Source of the DNA: Limosilactobacillus gastricus DSM 16045
GTDB lineage: Bacteria; Bacillota; Bacilli; Lactobacillales; Lactobacillaceae
DNA length: 39,234 nt
Direction: 5' to 3'
Assembly: GCF_001434365.1 (NCBI RefSeq)
Contig: NZ_AZFN01000013.1
Location: forward strand, 20,389-59,622
Position 1 is the stretch's first letter; each line of letters opens with the position of its first letter. The notes below the pieces were generated by a model. That model was not told the DNA's origin. It did not search any database and was given only the letters and a program-made list of their open reading frames with translations. The translations under genes and the position numbers were made by a program. Positions 17,347 through 26,558 of this stretch are shown here, piece by piece.

Positions 17347-17654
17347 GTACAAAATTTATTTTGGTGGGAGATAAGTGTTATTGTTTTGGAAATCTGGCTA
17401 GTGCATGAGAGGGCTTTCAAGTTGGCGAGTTTGCTGGGTAAAGCGACAAATTTAAAATTTTAAAGACGCAGTCTGATTAGCGATCAGGCGTAAGAGCGAA
17501 CGTTTAGATAATTTGAAAGCAGTTCTAACTTATTAGGTGAAAAATAAGGCTAGTTAGTAAAATCAAAAATTTGATTTAGCAAACAAAATACCGTCCAAAA
17601 ATGGTGATATAACAGTTGCTAAGTGTGATTATCAAATGATAAAAAACAGATCAA
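17347..17654. other. gene-free stretch before nrdD
   Basis: About 308 bases without a supportable gene. It contains AT-rich inverted repeats (for example AAATCAAAAATTTGATTT, 17562-17579) and a small hairpin CTGAT / ATCAG near 17472. Short start codons (such as ATG 17404, 16 codons) lack ribosome sites. I see no RNA family I can name. Confidence 0.5.
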
Positions 17655-17702
17655 ACACAAGATATTGTGTTCATTACTTAAATTAAAAACTATATATTGT
17701 GT
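17655..17702. promoter_or_regulatory. two NrdR boxes
   Basis: ACACAAGATATTGTGT (17655-17670) and AAACTATATATTGTGT (17687-17702) match the NrdR box ACACWATATATTGTGT with one mismatch each. Their centres are 32 bases apart, about three helical turns, as in known nrd promoters. The second box lies at the -35 of TATACT (17720-17725), so NrdR would repress nrdDG when dATP is high. Confidence 0.88.
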
Positions 17703-17757
17703 TCGAGGCTGATTTTGACTATACTAGACTAAGTAAATTTCGGAGGAGGATAAGTCA

Positions 17758-19923
17758 ATGCAATCAGTTGAAACACAATCAGTTACCAAAACATCAAAGC
17801 CGAGCACCTGGATGGTAATCAAGCGCGATGGATCCCAATTTAATTTTCATGAATACAAAATTAAGGCGGTCTTAGATCAGTTAGGACTTTTAAAAGCTGA
17901 TCAAGCTGAAGTGATGGGGGATTTAGAAACTCAACTGGCGGCTTTATCTGAGATTAGCACGATTGCCATTAGCAAAATTTTAGTCAAAGTCTTGCGGGAA
18001 CATAATTTTAAGCAAGCTGCTGAGGCGTACGTGGCTTATCGTTTACAAGATGAATTAGACTGGAAACACCAAGTTGATCCAGTGCAACGAATTAACCGGT
18101 TAGTGGCCAATGAAGATACTTTGGTCCATGAAAACGCTAATAAGGATAGTAAAGTCTTTAATACGCAACGGGATCTGACTGCTGGGGCAGTAGGAAAGAC
18201 AGTAGGGTTAAAATTAATGCCGGAGCATGTTGCTAAGGCACATGTTCGGGGGGACATTCATTACCATGATTTAGATTACACTCCCTTAAGCCCTATGACG
18301 AATTGTTGTTTAATCGACTTCAAAGAAATGTTGACGAATGGTTTTAAGATTGGCAATGCGGAAGTGGAAAGTCCAAAGTCAATTCAAACCGCAACGGCTC
18401 AAATGGCCCAAATTATCGCTAACGTGGCTTCTAGTCAATATGGTGGATGTTCAGCCGATCGGGTGGATGAAGTATTAGAGCCGTTTGCAAAGTGTAATTA
18501 TGAAAAGCACTTAAAAGAAAGTGCTGAATTTATCGACGATGAGGATAAGCAAAAGGCCTTTGCCGTTAAACGAACGAAAAAAGATATCTATGATGCCATG
18601 CAAGGCTTAGAATATGAGATTAATACACTCTTTTCTTCACAAGGCCAAACACCCTTTACGACCTTAGGTTTTGGGTTGGGCACTTCTTGGATCGCCCGGG
18701 AGATTCAAAAGGCAATCTTGCAAGTACGGATTGAAGGACTTGGTAAAGAAAAACGAACCGCCATTTTCCCTAAATTAGTCTTTACAATTAAGAAAGGCTT
18801 GAATTATGCACCAGATGAACCTAACTATGACATTAAACAACTGGCTGTCGAGTGTGCTACCAAGCGGATGTATCCCGATATCCTTATGTATGATAAGATC
18901 ATCGAATTAACGGGAAGCTTTAAGGCCCCGATGGGATGTCGTTCCTTTTTACAAGGATGGTGGGATGAAAATGGTCGGGAAGTTAATTCTGGTCGGATGA
19001 ACCTTGGGGTGGTCACCATTAACTTGCCTCGGATTACCATGGAATCGCACGGCGACATGGATTTATTCTGGGAAATTCTTAATGAACGGCTTCAGGTTGC
19101 CAAAGATGCTTTGTATTTTAAAGTTGAGCGGACCAAGGAAGCTTTACCGGAAAACGCCCCGATTTTGTATCGGTATGGAGCTTTTGGTAAGCGGCTGGGT
19201 GAAGACGAATCAGTCGATGAGCTATTTAAGAATAGCCGGGCAACGGTTTCCTTAGGTTACATTGGCCTTTATGAAGTGGGAACAGTCTTTTACGGTCCTA
19301 ATTGGGAACATAATCAGGCAGCTCATGACTTCACGGTTGAAATTGTGAAGGTGTTGCACGATAAATGTGTGGAATGGGAGCAGGAAAGTGGTTACCACTA
19401 TAGTGTTTATTCAACGCCGAGTGAGTCTTTGACTGATCGCTTCTGCCGGTTAGACACTAAAAAATTTGGGAAAGTTAAAGACATTACCGATAAGGAATAC
19501 TACACTAATAGTTTCCACTATGATGTGCGCAAACATCCGACCCCCTTTGAAAAGCTTAATTTTGAAAAAGACTATCCCCAATATGCAGCGGGTGGTTTTA
19601 TTCACTATTGTGAGTATCCAAATCTAAAACAAAATCCAGCCGCCCTAGAAGCCGTTTGGGACTGGGCTTATGATAAGGTTGGGTACCTTGGTACTAATAC
19701 GCCAATTGATCATTGTTATAAGTGTGGTTTCCAAGGTGAATTTAAGGCCACGGCTAAAGGATTCCAATGTCCAGATTGTGGGAATCATGATCCCAAGACC
19801 TGTGATTGTGTAAAGCGGACTTGTGGTTACCTAGGGAACCCTCTTCAACGGCCAATGGTTCATGGTCGACATGTGGAAATTGCCTCACGGGAGAAGAACA
19901 TGAGGTTAACAAATGAGCAATGA
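17758..19923 (+). CDS. nrdD: anaerobic ribonucleoside-triphosphate reductase NrdD
   Basis: 721 residues, class III reductase that makes dNTPs from NTPs without oxygen. An N-terminal ATP-cone (about 15-105, starting WMVIKRDGSQFNFHEYKI) provides dATP feedback. The catalytic barrel follows (MTNCCLIDF, SQYGGCS). The C-terminus has a zinc site CYKCG...CPDCG and the glycyl-radical motif RTCGYLG with Gly690. The ribosome site GGAGGAGGA is strong. It overlaps nrdG by 11 bases and is preceded by two NrdR boxes. Confidence 0.96.
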   Translation: MQSVETQSVTKTSKPSTWMVIKRDGSQFNFHEYKIKAVLDQLGLLKADQAEVMGDLETQLAALSEISTIAISKILVKVLREHNFKQAAEAYVAYRLQDELDWKHQVDPVQRINRLVANEDTLVHENANKDSKVFNTQRDLTAGAVGKTVGLKLMPEHVAKAHVRGDIHYHDLDYTPLSPMTNCCLIDFKEMLTNGFKIGNAEVESPKSIQTATAQMAQIIANVASSQYGGCSADRVDEVLEPFAKCNYEKHLKESAEFIDDEDKQKAFAVKRTKKDIYDAMQGLEYEINTLFSSQGQTPFTTLGFGLGTSWIAREIQKAILQVRIEGLGKEKRTAIFPKLVFTIKKGLNYAPDEPNYDIKQLAVECATKRMYPDILMYDKIIELTGSFKAPMGCRSFLQGWWDENGREVNSGRMNLGVVTINLPRITMESHGDMDLFWEILNERLQVAKDALYFKVERTKEALPENAPILYRYGAFGKRLGEDESVDELFKNSRATVSLGYIGLYEVGTVFYGPNWEHNQAAHDFTVEIVKVLHDKCVEWEQESGYHYSVYSTPSESLTDRFCRLDTKKFGKVKDITDKEYYTNSFHYDVRKHPTPFEKLNFEKDYPQYAAGGFIHYCEYPNLKQNPAALEAVWDWAYDKVGYLGTNTPIDHCYKCGFQGEFKATAKGFQCPDCGNHDPKTCDCVKRTCGYLGNPLQRPMVHGRHVEIASREKNMRLTNEQ

Positions 19924-20584
19924 AATTCGGATTAGTATTAATGGCGATACCCAATTTATCGATCCTAATAAGTTACAGGGAACGGATAAAACTCGACGTC
20001 CCAAACGCCGTCGACAACGCCAACCCAAGAATCCAGCTCCCAAAGAATGGTTAGCTAGTGATTTGTCCAAAATGATGGTGGCGGATTATAAACCATTTAA
20101 TTTTGTTGATGGGGAAGGCATTCGTTGTAGTATCTACGTAAGTGGCTGTAAGTTCGCTTGCCCTGGTTGTTACAATGTAGTTGCCCAAAACTTTAACTAT
20201 GGCTTTCCTTATACGGATGAACTAGAAGACCAGATTATGCAGGATCTGAGCCAACCGTATGTGCAAGGCTTAACTTTTCTGGGTGGGGAACCGTTTGTAA
20301 ATACGCAGATTTGTCTAAGGTTAGCCCATCGGGTTCGCCAAGAATTCGGTCATAGTAAGGATTTGTGGTCATGGTCTGGCTATACCTGGGAAGAATTATT
20401 ACAGGACTCCGAAGATAAATTAGAATTTTTGCAGTTGCTTGATATTTTAGTAGATGGACGGTTTATTGAACCGCTGAAAGACTTGACCTTACAGTTCCGG
20501 GGAAGTTCTAATCAACGGATTATTGATGTTCCCAAGTCCTTAGCTAGCGGTGATGTAGTGATCTGGGATAAATTAGTTCGATAA
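19913..20584 (+). CDS. nrdG: anaerobic NrdD activating enzyme NrdG
   Basis: 223 residues, a radical SAM enzyme that generates the glycyl radical on NrdD. The cluster motif is CKFACPGC (CxxxCxxC), preceded by EGIRCSIYVSGC; the SAM-binding GGEP is in LTFLGGEPF. The first 60 residues are a basic, probably unstructured extension (DKTRRPKRRRQRQPKN) longer than in many NrdG proteins. Translation is coupled to nrdD by an 11-base overlap. No clear terminator is seen after the gene before the leu promoter. Confidence 0.94.
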   Translation: MSNEIRISINGDTQFIDPNKLQGTDKTRRPKRRRQRQPKNPAPKEWLASDLSKMMVADYKPFNFVDGEGIRCSIYVSGCKFACPGCYNVVAQNFNYGFPYTDELEDQIMQDLSQPYVQGLTFLGGEPFVNTQICLRLAHRVRQEFGHSKDLWSWSGYTWEELLQDSEDKLEFLQLLDILVDGRFIEPLKDLTLQFRGSSNQRIIDVPKSLASGDVVIWDKLVR

Positions 20585-20600
20585 TTTTTTGGAGAAATTG

Positions 20601-20629
20601 TTGACAAGTTAAAAAGCATATAGTAAATT
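20601..20629 (+). promoter_or_regulatory. leu operon promoter
   Basis: TTGACA (20601-20606) and TAAATT (20624-20629) spaced by 17 bases, 55 bases before the leader peptide start. Confidence 0.6.
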
Positions 20630-20683
20630 GTACATATTCATTAGAAAATAATTAAAGCGATCTAATCTAAGGAGGTGGAACTA

Positions 20684-20755
20684 ATGAATCAACAAGTAAA
20701 TGCATTCGTAGTGACATCTTCTAAGCAAGCGTTAGCCCTCTTATTACATTTTTAA
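20684..20755 (+). CDS. leuL: leucine operon leader peptide
   Basis: A 23-codon reading frame with a strong ribosome site (AAGGAGGTGG), ending LALLLHF. Four of its last seven codons are for leucine (TTA, CTC, TTA, TTA). It is followed by alternative RNA hairpins and a terminator just before leuA. This is a classic amino acid attenuation leader: ribosomes stalled for lack of charged tRNA-Leu would allow transcription of the operon. Leucine leader attenuation is known in Lactococcus; here it is inferred from sequence alone. The peptide has no other expected role. Confidence 0.85.
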   Translation: MNQQVNAFVVTSSKQALALLLHF

Positions 20756-20870
20756 GGACGCAATTTAACAGCCGATTAGGTTAGTTGATTGGGCCCTTAT
20801 TTATGCAAGATGAGGGCGAATCAATAAACGATTAAAGAGCTCTCATCTCCATGATGAGGGCTCTTTTATT
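20735..20870 (+). promoter_or_regulatory. leu attenuator (alternative stems and terminator)
   Basis: Terminator: AGAGCTCTCATC (20836-20847) pairs with GATGAGGGCTCT (20853-20864), then TTTTATTTTT. Antiterminator: GATGAGGGC (20809-20817) can pair with GCTCTCATC (20839-20847), destroying the terminator. Early stem: GCCCTC in the leucine codons (20735-20740) can pair with GAGGGC (20812-20817), freeing the terminator when ribosomes do not stall. Confidence 0.8.
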
Positions 20871-20923
20871 TTTAATGATTCAATGACGCTAATTAACTTT
20901 TCATTCTTTAGGAGGAATCAATC

Positions 20924-22096
20924 ATGACCACCAACCAAGCAAGCAAAACTTACATTCAATTTTTCGATACGAGTCTTCGTGACGGGGAACAAACGATTGG
21001 CGTAAATTTTTCAACCGAAGATAAAATTCAGATTGCTCATCAAGTAGCTGATTGGGGAGCAGATGTGATTGAAGCTGGTTTTCCAGCCGCTTCGCCGACG
21101 GATTTTCAAGCGGTTCGTCGAATTGGTCAAGAAGTGACCAATGCCAATATTGTCGGCCTAGCTCGTTGTGTCAAACGTGATATTGATGCTGTTGTCAAGG
21201 CTTTGGCTGATGCTCCCAATGGTCAAATCCATGTTTTCATTGGGACCAGTCCAATTCACCGGGAAGCCAAATTCCACATGAATCAAGAACAAGTTCTGGC
21301 TAAAATCACCGAATGTGTTTCCTATGCTAAACAATCTTTTACAAATGTGGAATTTTCACCCGAAGATGCGGCTCGGACCGAATGGGATTTTCTAGCTCGG
21401 GTTTGTCAAACGGCGATTGAAGCGGGAGCTACTGTTATCAACCTTCCTGATACTGTTGGTTACACTTACCCAGCTGAATTTGGTCATATGATTGATTATT
21501 TGCACGAACATGTTCCGAGTTTTGATCAGGTTACGTTCTCGGTTCACTGTCACAATGACTTGGGAATGGCTACGGCGAACGCTATTATGGCGATTCAACA
21601 TGGGGTAACCCGGATTGAAGGGACCATTAATGGAATTGGTGAACGTGCCGGAAACACTCCACTAGAAGAAGTCGCTGCCTTTATGCATGTACGTCAAGAT
21701 CAGATGGGGGCATTTACGAACGGCATTGACCTGAAGCAAACAGCTAAGACTTGCCAAATGATCAGCGATAAAACGGGAATGGTAATTCCAAACAATAAAG
21801 CGGTGACGGGAGCCAATGCCTTTGCTCATGAATCAGGTATCCATCAAGATGGCTTCCTCAAGAATCGCCAAACTTATGAAATTTTGACCCCCCAATCAGT
21901 TGGTCGCTCCAGTGCAAGTTTGCCACTAGGAAAACTGTCCGGTTCTCATGCAGTGATTAATAAACTTAAGAAGATGGGGTATGAGGTGGCCGATGATCAA
22001 ATTAAAGATATTTATCAACGGTTCCAAAAGATCGCGGATCATCAAAAAATTGTTTCTGAAACAGAATTGGTTAACATGATGCAACAAATTGGATAG
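20924..22096 (+). CDS. leuA: 2-isopropylmalate synthase, short form
   Basis: 390 residues. It condenses acetyl-CoA with 2-oxoisovalerate in the first step of leucine synthesis. The TIM barrel has FFDTSLRDGEQTIGV, the metal ligands in SVHCHNDLGMATAN, GTINGIGERAGN, and FAHESGIHQDG. The protein ends at SETELVNMMQQIG, where the usual enzyme of about 510 residues would continue into the C-terminal leucine-binding regulatory domain. The next gene begins 13 bases later, so that domain is absent, not frameshifted. Feedback inhibition by leucine is therefore probably lost. Ribosome site AGGAGGAA; first structural gene after the attenuator. Confidence 0.9.
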   Translation: MTTNQASKTYIQFFDTSLRDGEQTIGVNFSTEDKIQIAHQVADWGADVIEAGFPAASPTDFQAVRRIGQEVTNANIVGLARCVKRDIDAVVKALADAPNGQIHVFIGTSPIHREAKFHMNQEQVLAKITECVSYAKQSFTNVEFSPEDAARTEWDFLARVCQTAIEAGATVINLPDTVGYTYPAEFGHMIDYLHEHVPSFDQVTFSVHCHNDLGMATANAIMAIQHGVTRIEGTINGIGERAGNTPLEEVAAFMHVRQDQMGAFTNGIDLKQTAKTCQMISDKTGMVIPNNKAVTGANAFAHESGIHQDGFLKNRQTYEILTPQSVGRSSASLPLGKLSGSHAVINKLKKMGYEVADDQIKDIYQRFQKIADHQKIVSETELVNMMQQIG

Positions 22097-22109
22097 TGAG
22101 GATGAGAGT

Positions 22110-23150
22110 ATGCCAAATCGGATTGCCGCTTTATATGGAGATTATTCTGGACCGGAAATGATGCGGGCAGGACTAGCCGTGCTCAAAGCGGTCAGTCAGA
22201 AGAATGGATTTGAATATCAAATTGAAGCTTACCCCTTTGGAGGAGAAGCAATTGATCAAGTGGGGGAGCCCTTACCGGAACAAACCCTTGCAGGATGTCA
22301 AGCAGCGGATGCTATTTTATTAAGTGCCATTGGGGGACCCAAATGGTCGGTTGGTGGACAGTCACCCGAAGCTGGTCTGTTAAAAATCCGGCAAGCATTG
22401 GGACTGTTTGCGAATATTCGGCCGACCCACATTGATCAGGCTATTATAGATCAATCTCCAGTAAAAGCGTCAGTCTTGGAAAATACAGATTTTGTGATCG
22501 TGCGGGAACTAACCAGTGGAATTTATTTTGGTCAACCGCGAGAAGAAGAAATTGATCAAGCTCTTGACACGACAATCTATCGCCGCGCTGAAGTTGAACG
22601 GATCGTTCGAGTGGCTTTTGAGTATGCTAAAGGGCGTCAACAGCATCTTACGGTGGTGGACAAGGCCAATGTATTAGCTACTTCGCGGATGTGGCGGGCT
22701 ATTGTTAAAGAGGTTCAACCAGCTTATCCAGAGGTTGAAGTTGATTACATGTATGTCGATGCGGCATCGATGAAGATTATTGCAGAACCATCATTTTTTG
22801 ATGTCATTGTGACGGATAATTTATTTGGCGATATTTTAAGTGATGAAGCAGCCGTCTTGCCAGGGTCGCTTGGTATGATTCCCTCGATTAGTCAGGGGGC
22901 TTCTGGAAAAGCCTTATATGAACCAATTCACGGTTCGGCACCAACTTTAGCTAATCAAGATCGGATCAACCCGATTTCAATGATTCGGAGCGTTAGTTTG
23001 ATGCTACGCTATTCCTTTAAACGAACTGATTTGGCAGATCAAATTGAAGCGGCTATTGCTAAAACCTTATCACAAGGGGTAATGACTGCTGATATTGGTG
23101 GGCAAGCTAAAACGAGTGAAATGGTATCCAAGATTATTCAGAACTTGTAG
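22110..23150 (+). CDS. leuB: 3-isopropylmalate dehydrogenase
   Basis: 346 residues; oxidises and decarboxylates 3-isopropylmalate with NAD+. Seen: [12 protein letters not shown] at the start, [10 protein letters not shown], the substrate region [33 protein letters not shown], metal ligands in [13 protein letters not shown], and [12 protein letters not shown] for the cofactor. ATG 22110 with GAGGATGAG fits the family start. The initial [10 protein letters not shown] replaces the more usual LPGDGIGPE, a small oddity in the P-site loop. Second gene of leuABCD. Confidence 0.93.
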   Translation: MPNRIAALYGDYSGPEMMRAGLAVLKAVSQKNGFEYQIEAYPFGGEAIDQVGEPLPEQTLAGCQAADAILLSAIGGPKWSVGGQSPEAGLLKIRQALGLFANIRPTHIDQAIIDQSPVKASVLENTDFVIVRELTSGIYFGQPREEEIDQALDTTIYRRAEVERIVRVAFEYAKGRQQHLTVVDKANVLATSRMWRAIVKEVQPAYPEVEVDYMYVDAASMKIIAEPSFFDVIVTDNLFGDILSDEAAVLPGSLGMIPSISQGASGKALYEPIHGSAPTLANQDRINPISMIRSVSLMLRYSFKRTDLADQIEAAIAKTLSQGVMTADIGGQAKTSEMVSKIIQNL

Positions 23151-23167
23151 GAAGGATCGAGTGCGCT

Positions 23168-24553
23168 ATGGCGGAAACAGTATTTGATAAAATTTGGCGA
23201 CAACATGTCATATTAGGTGAAGAAGGAGAACCACAATTACTCTATGTAGATCTTCATTTGGTTCATGAAGTAACTTCACCACAAGGTTTTGAAAGCCTTC
23301 GGGAGAATAATCGGCCGGTTCGGCGTCCCGATAAAACTTTTGCGACAGTTGACCATAATGTTCCAACTTCTCCGACTCCGGTGAACTCGGTTGAGGCAAT
23401 TACTGACCGAATTTCACGACTTCAGGTGGAAACTTTACAAAAGAATTGTCGTGATTTTGGGATCAAGTTGGCTACCATTGGGACTCAAGATCAAGGGATC
23501 GTCCACGTGATTGGCCCCCAATTAGGACTTAGTCAACCCGGACGTTTGATTGTGTGTGGTGATTCGCACACCTCTACTCATGGTGGAATGGGCGCAATTG
23601 CCTTTGGGATCGGATCTTCTGAAGTTGAACACGTGCTTGGTACTCAGACCATATGGCAAGTGAAACCTAAGAATATGGGAATCCGGATTCATGGTGAACT
23701 AGCACCGGGAGTTACGGCTAAAGATATTAGTATGGCTTTGATTGCCCAACATGGTACTGGCTTTGGAGTGGGCTATGCGGTTCAATTTTATGGCGAGACA
23801 ATTGAAAAATTACCTGTTGAAAATCGCATGACCATCACAAACATGGCTATCGAAGGTGGAGCCAAGATGGGGATAATTCAACCAGATGAGAAAACTTTTG
23901 AATATCTTCGGGGTCGTAAGTATGCGCCACAAGATCTTGAAGCCGCGAAAGAATATTGGTCGCAATATTATACGGATGATGAATCGGCTTTTGACGAAAT
24001 TATCGATTTAGATGCAAGCACCGTCGCTCCATATGTTACTTGGGGGACTAATCCTTCAATGGCTGTGCCTTTTGGGGAAAAATTACCGGCTATTGAAGAT
24101 GAAAATATGCAACAAGCTTATGATTACATGGATTTGAAACCAGGAATTAAGGTATCAGAAATTCCGATTGATTGGGTCTTTATTGGTTCTTGCACTAATG
24201 GTCGTTTGATTGATCTACAAGCTGCAGCTGAAGTTATGCGTGGGCATAAATTAGCCAAGAACGTTACAGCTTGGGTTGTCCCAGGATCGCGAAAGGTTCA
24301 ACAGGATGCAGAACGTTTGGGGATTGATAAGGTCTTTAAAGAGGCGGGTTGCGAGTGGCGAGATCCCGGTTGTTCGGCTTGCTTAGCTATGAACCCAGAT
24401 AAGGTGCCGGCAGGCATGCACTGTGCTTCCACCACTAATCGAAATTTTGAAGGACGACAGGGGCCGGGAGCTCGGACGCATCTTGCAAGTCCAGCGATGG
24501 TCGCTGCTGCCGCCGTTCATGGTCACTTTGTAGATATTCGTGAATTAGGATAG
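23168..24553 (+). CDS. leuC: 3-isopropylmalate dehydratase large subunit
   Basis: 461 residues, aconitase-superfamily subunit that binds the 4Fe-4S cluster; with LeuD it isomerises 2- to 3-isopropylmalate. Cluster cysteines are visible in FIGSCTNGR and in GCSACLAMN. Other family marks are [15 protein letters not shown] and [19 protein letters not shown]. It follows leuB closely with AAGGAT as ribosome site and is followed by leuD after nine bases. Its cluster makes it a client of the SUF system nearby. Confidence 0.96.
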   Translation: MAETVFDKIWRQHVILGEEGEPQLLYVDLHLVHEVTSPQGFESLRENNRPVRRPDKTFATVDHNVPTSPTPVNSVEAITDRISRLQVETLQKNCRDFGIKLATIGTQDQGIVHVIGPQLGLSQPGRLIVCGDSHTSTHGGMGAIAFGIGSSEVEHVLGTQTIWQVKPKNMGIRIHGELAPGVTAKDISMALIAQHGTGFGVGYAVQFYGETIEKLPVENRMTITNMAIEGGAKMGIIQPDEKTFEYLRGRKYAPQDLEAAKEYWSQYYTDDESAFDEIIDLDASTVAPYVTWGTNPSMAVPFGEKLPAIEDENMQQAYDYMDLKPGIKVSEIPIDWVFIGSCTNGRLIDLQAAAEVMRGHKLAKNVTAWVVPGSRKVQQDAERLGIDKVFKEAGCEWRDPGCSACLAMNPDKVPAGMHCASTTNRNFEGRQGPGARTHLASPAMVAAAAVHGHFVDIRELG

Positions 24554-24562
24554 GAGTGTTTT

Positions 24563-25147
24563 ATGGAACCAATCGTAGTACATACGGGAACGACCATCCC
24601 GATTATGAATGATGATATTGATACGGATCAGATTATCCCGAAACAATTTCTCAAGAATTTACTGAAGACCGGATATGAGAATGCTCTTTTCTATAATTGG
24701 CGTTACCTGCCTGATGGCCGCCCGGATCCCAAGTTCATTTTGAACGCTCCGGAACGTCAAGCAGCAACGATTCTTATTACGGGCTCTAATTTTGGGAGTG
24801 GTTCATCACGGGAACATGCGGCTTGGGCCCTGAAAGATTGGGGGATTCGCGTGGTGATCGCTGGAAGTTTCAGTGATATTTTTTATATGAACTGTACCAA
24901 AAATGGGGTCTTACCAATTAAATTACCGCAGGCAGCGCGGGATCAACTGGCACGATTAAACAGCGATCAAGCCATCGTAGTTGATTTGCCACATCAAGTG
25001 GTGAAAAACGGGGAATATACTTACCCATTTGAAATTGACCAAACCTGGAAAGAAAAATTCATTTCAGGTGATGATGATATTGATATCACGATGAAACACA
25101 TCCAAGAAATTGAAGCTTATGAAGCTCAAATTCCACAATACCGATAG
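24563..25147 (+). CDS. leuD: 3-isopropylmalate dehydratase small subunit
   Basis: 194 residues, swivel-domain partner of LeuC. Seen: [17 protein letters not shown], the [21 protein letters not shown] block that contributes the substrate phosphate/carboxylate site, and [13 protein letters not shown]. Ribosome site AGGAG before ATG 24563. Last recognised leucine enzyme in the operon; a YrdC-like gene follows 11 bases later. Confidence 0.95.
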   Translation: MEPIVVHTGTTIPIMNDDIDTDQIIPKQFLKNLLKTGYENALFYNWRYLPDGRPDPKFILNAPERQAATILITGSNFGSGSSREHAAWALKDWGIRVVIAGSFSDIFYMNCTKNGVLPIKLPQAARDQLARLNSDQAIVVDLPHQVVKNGEYTYPFEIDQTWKEKFISGDDDIDITMKHIQEIEAYEAQIPQYR

Positions 25148-25158
25148 GAGAGGAAATT

Positions 25159-25932
25159 ATGACAAAACATGTTCAATGGCAAGGCCAAATTGACCAGGAA
25201 GTATACAATGCTTTAAATCAACCAGGTAGTATGATTGTTAGCCCAACCAAGGTGGGCTATATCATCATGACTAACGATAAAGCCGGGCTGGAAAGAAAGT
25301 TCGATGCCAAACAACGGAACCGGAATAAGCCGGGGGTGGTGCTTTGTGGAAGCATGGACGAATTAAAGGAGTTAGCACAGTTAACCCCAAGTATTGAAGC
25401 ATTATATCAACGCCACTGGGATGAAGATATTTTGCTAGGCTGTATCTTGCCATGGCAACCAGAAGCCATTGAAAAGTATTTACAAGATGATGATCGACAA
25501 GAATTAATGATGGACCGGCGCCAAACTAGTTGTTTTGTCATTAAGTTTGGGACGCCAAGTGAACAAATGGCTAAAGCAATGTGGGAACAAGAAGGTAAGA
25601 TGGTATATGCCTCTAGCGCTAACCCGTCAGGAAAAGGTAATCGGGGGAAAGTTGCTGGGATCGGTGAACGGATCGAGTCCAAGGCCGATCTAATTTTAGA
25701 TGCTGATGATTATGTGGAGTCAATTCAGCCTGATAAAACCATTGATACCCGTTATGAACAAGGGGTCATGGTTTCAATGGTAGACGAAGTCGGAAAGATC
25801 ATTAACGATCAACCAGAAGCGGGGCAAGCATGCCCAGTGGTCATTCGCAAAGGGCTAGATATTGATAAGATTATGATGAATCTGGCCGATCAATACGATG
25901 TTTGGGACTATCGACATGGTCAATATTACTAA
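25159..25932 (+). CDS. YrdC/Sua5-like domain protein
   Basis: 257 residues with the fold marks of the Sua5/YciO/YrdC family: VSPTKVGYIIMTN where the classical PTDTVYGL stands, a basic nucleotide/RNA-binding stretch KQRNRNKPGVV, and MVYASSANPSGKGNRG. True TsaC/Sua5 makes threonylcarbamoyl-AMP for tRNA t6A. The altered first motif and the location behind leuD (11 bases, ribosome site GGAGAGG) suggest a paralogue with a different or accessory role. The distal half (DLILDADDYVESIQP onward) is conserved-looking but has no motif I recognise. Confidence 0.75.
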   Translation: MTKHVQWQGQIDQEVYNALNQPGSMIVSPTKVGYIIMTNDKAGLERKFDAKQRNRNKPGVVLCGSMDELKELAQLTPSIEALYQRHWDEDILLGCILPWQPEAIEKYLQDDDRQELMMDRRQTSCFVIKFGTPSEQMAKAMWEQEGKMVYASSANPSGKGNRGKVAGIGERIESKADLILDADDYVESIQPDKTIDTRYEQGVMVSMVDEVGKIINDQPEAGQACPVVIRKGLDIDKIMMNLADQYDVWDYRHGQYY

Positions 25933-25937
25933 AAGTT

Positions 25938-26000
25938 TTGAGTAATCAAGGGCCTTCACGGTATACTAAGACTAAGAAAATTTCTTGTGCAAAGTATAAT
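25938..26000 (+). promoter_or_regulatory. possible promoters before the SufT-like gene
   Basis: TTGAGT (25938-25943) with TATACT (25962-25967) at 18 bases, and a perfect TATAAT at 25995-26000 with no good -35. Either could start the three-gene transcript. Confidence 0.4.
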
Positions 26001-26014
26001 CTAGAAGGAAGGCG

Positions 26015-26338
26015 ATTACGATTCAAGATGAAATTTTACAAGCCCTGATGACAGTGATTGATCCAGAATTGAGGGTCGATATTGTCAACCTAGGACTGAT
26101 TTATGGGATTGATGTTAGTGACGATTTATGTACTATTACGATGACCTTAACGATTCCGGGCTGCCCGCTTAGTGATATGATTAAAAATGATATTACTGAG
26201 GCTGTCACTAAGGTCGCTGGGATTAATCAGGTTAAGATTGAACTTGTCTGGTATCCCGTATGGGGATTAGGAAAAATGTCGGATCAAGCAAAAACAACCC
26301 TGGGAATTCCAGTGGAGGTAAAGGATGAAAACAATTGA
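26015..26338 (+). CDS. SufT/MIP18-like metal-sulfur cluster protein
   Basis: A PaaD/MIP18 (DUF59) domain protein with DPELRVDIVNLGLIY and the TIPGCPLSD block carrying the conserved Cys. Family members help mature Fe-S proteins. The first ATG in frame (26048) cuts off the usual first helix, and no ribosome site precedes it. The frame is open upstream, reading TIQDEILQALMTVIDPEL, and AAGGAAGG (26005-26012) is correctly spaced only for ATT 26015 (or ACG 26018). I chose ATT, giving 107 residues; an ancestral ATG changed to ATT is likely. It overlaps the DUF1858 gene by 14 bases. Confidence 0.75.
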   Translation: MTIQDEILQALMTVIDPELRVDIVNLGLIYGIDVSDDLCTITMTLTIPGCPLSDMIKNDITEAVTKVAGINQVKIELVWYPVWGLGKMSDQAKTTLGIPVEVKDENN

Positions 26339-26558
26339 TTTTGATCAACCAGTTCGAAATTTAGCCCATCAAAATCCTGAATTTGTCGATCAAATGGTGG
26401 AATTAGGCTTTACTAAAATTACTGTTCCGGGAATGTTAGATTCAGTTGGCCGGTTTGTTACTCTGAATAAAGGTTGCCGGATTATGGGCATTCCAAAAGA
26501 TAAGGTTGTGGCATATTTTAAGGACGCTGGCTATGAGGTAATCAACGATGACAAGTGA
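26325..26558 (+). CDS. DUF1858 domain protein
   Basis: 77 residues, consisting of a single DUF1858 domain (residues 3-65: FDQPVRNLAHQNPEFVDQMV, then GCRIMGIPKDKVVAYFKDAGYEV). These small helical proteins are found beside DUF438 and hemerythrin proteins and as domains of hybrid-cluster or redox proteins; their function is unknown. GTGGAGGTAAAGG precedes the ATG. It overlaps its neighbours on both sides (14 and 11 bases), so the three proteins are probably made together. Confidence 0.85.
   Translation: MKTIDFDQPVRNLAHQNPEFVDQMVELGFTKITVPGMLDSVGRFVTLNKGCRIMGIPKDKVVAYFKDAGYEVINDDK

Noticed and set aside
17404-17454. Small ORF upstream of nrdD
   Set aside because: Only 16 codons, no ribosome site, and no relation to the NrdR-controlled promoter.
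20584-20600. Terminator after nrdG
   Set aside because: Only a T run without a stable stem, so not called.
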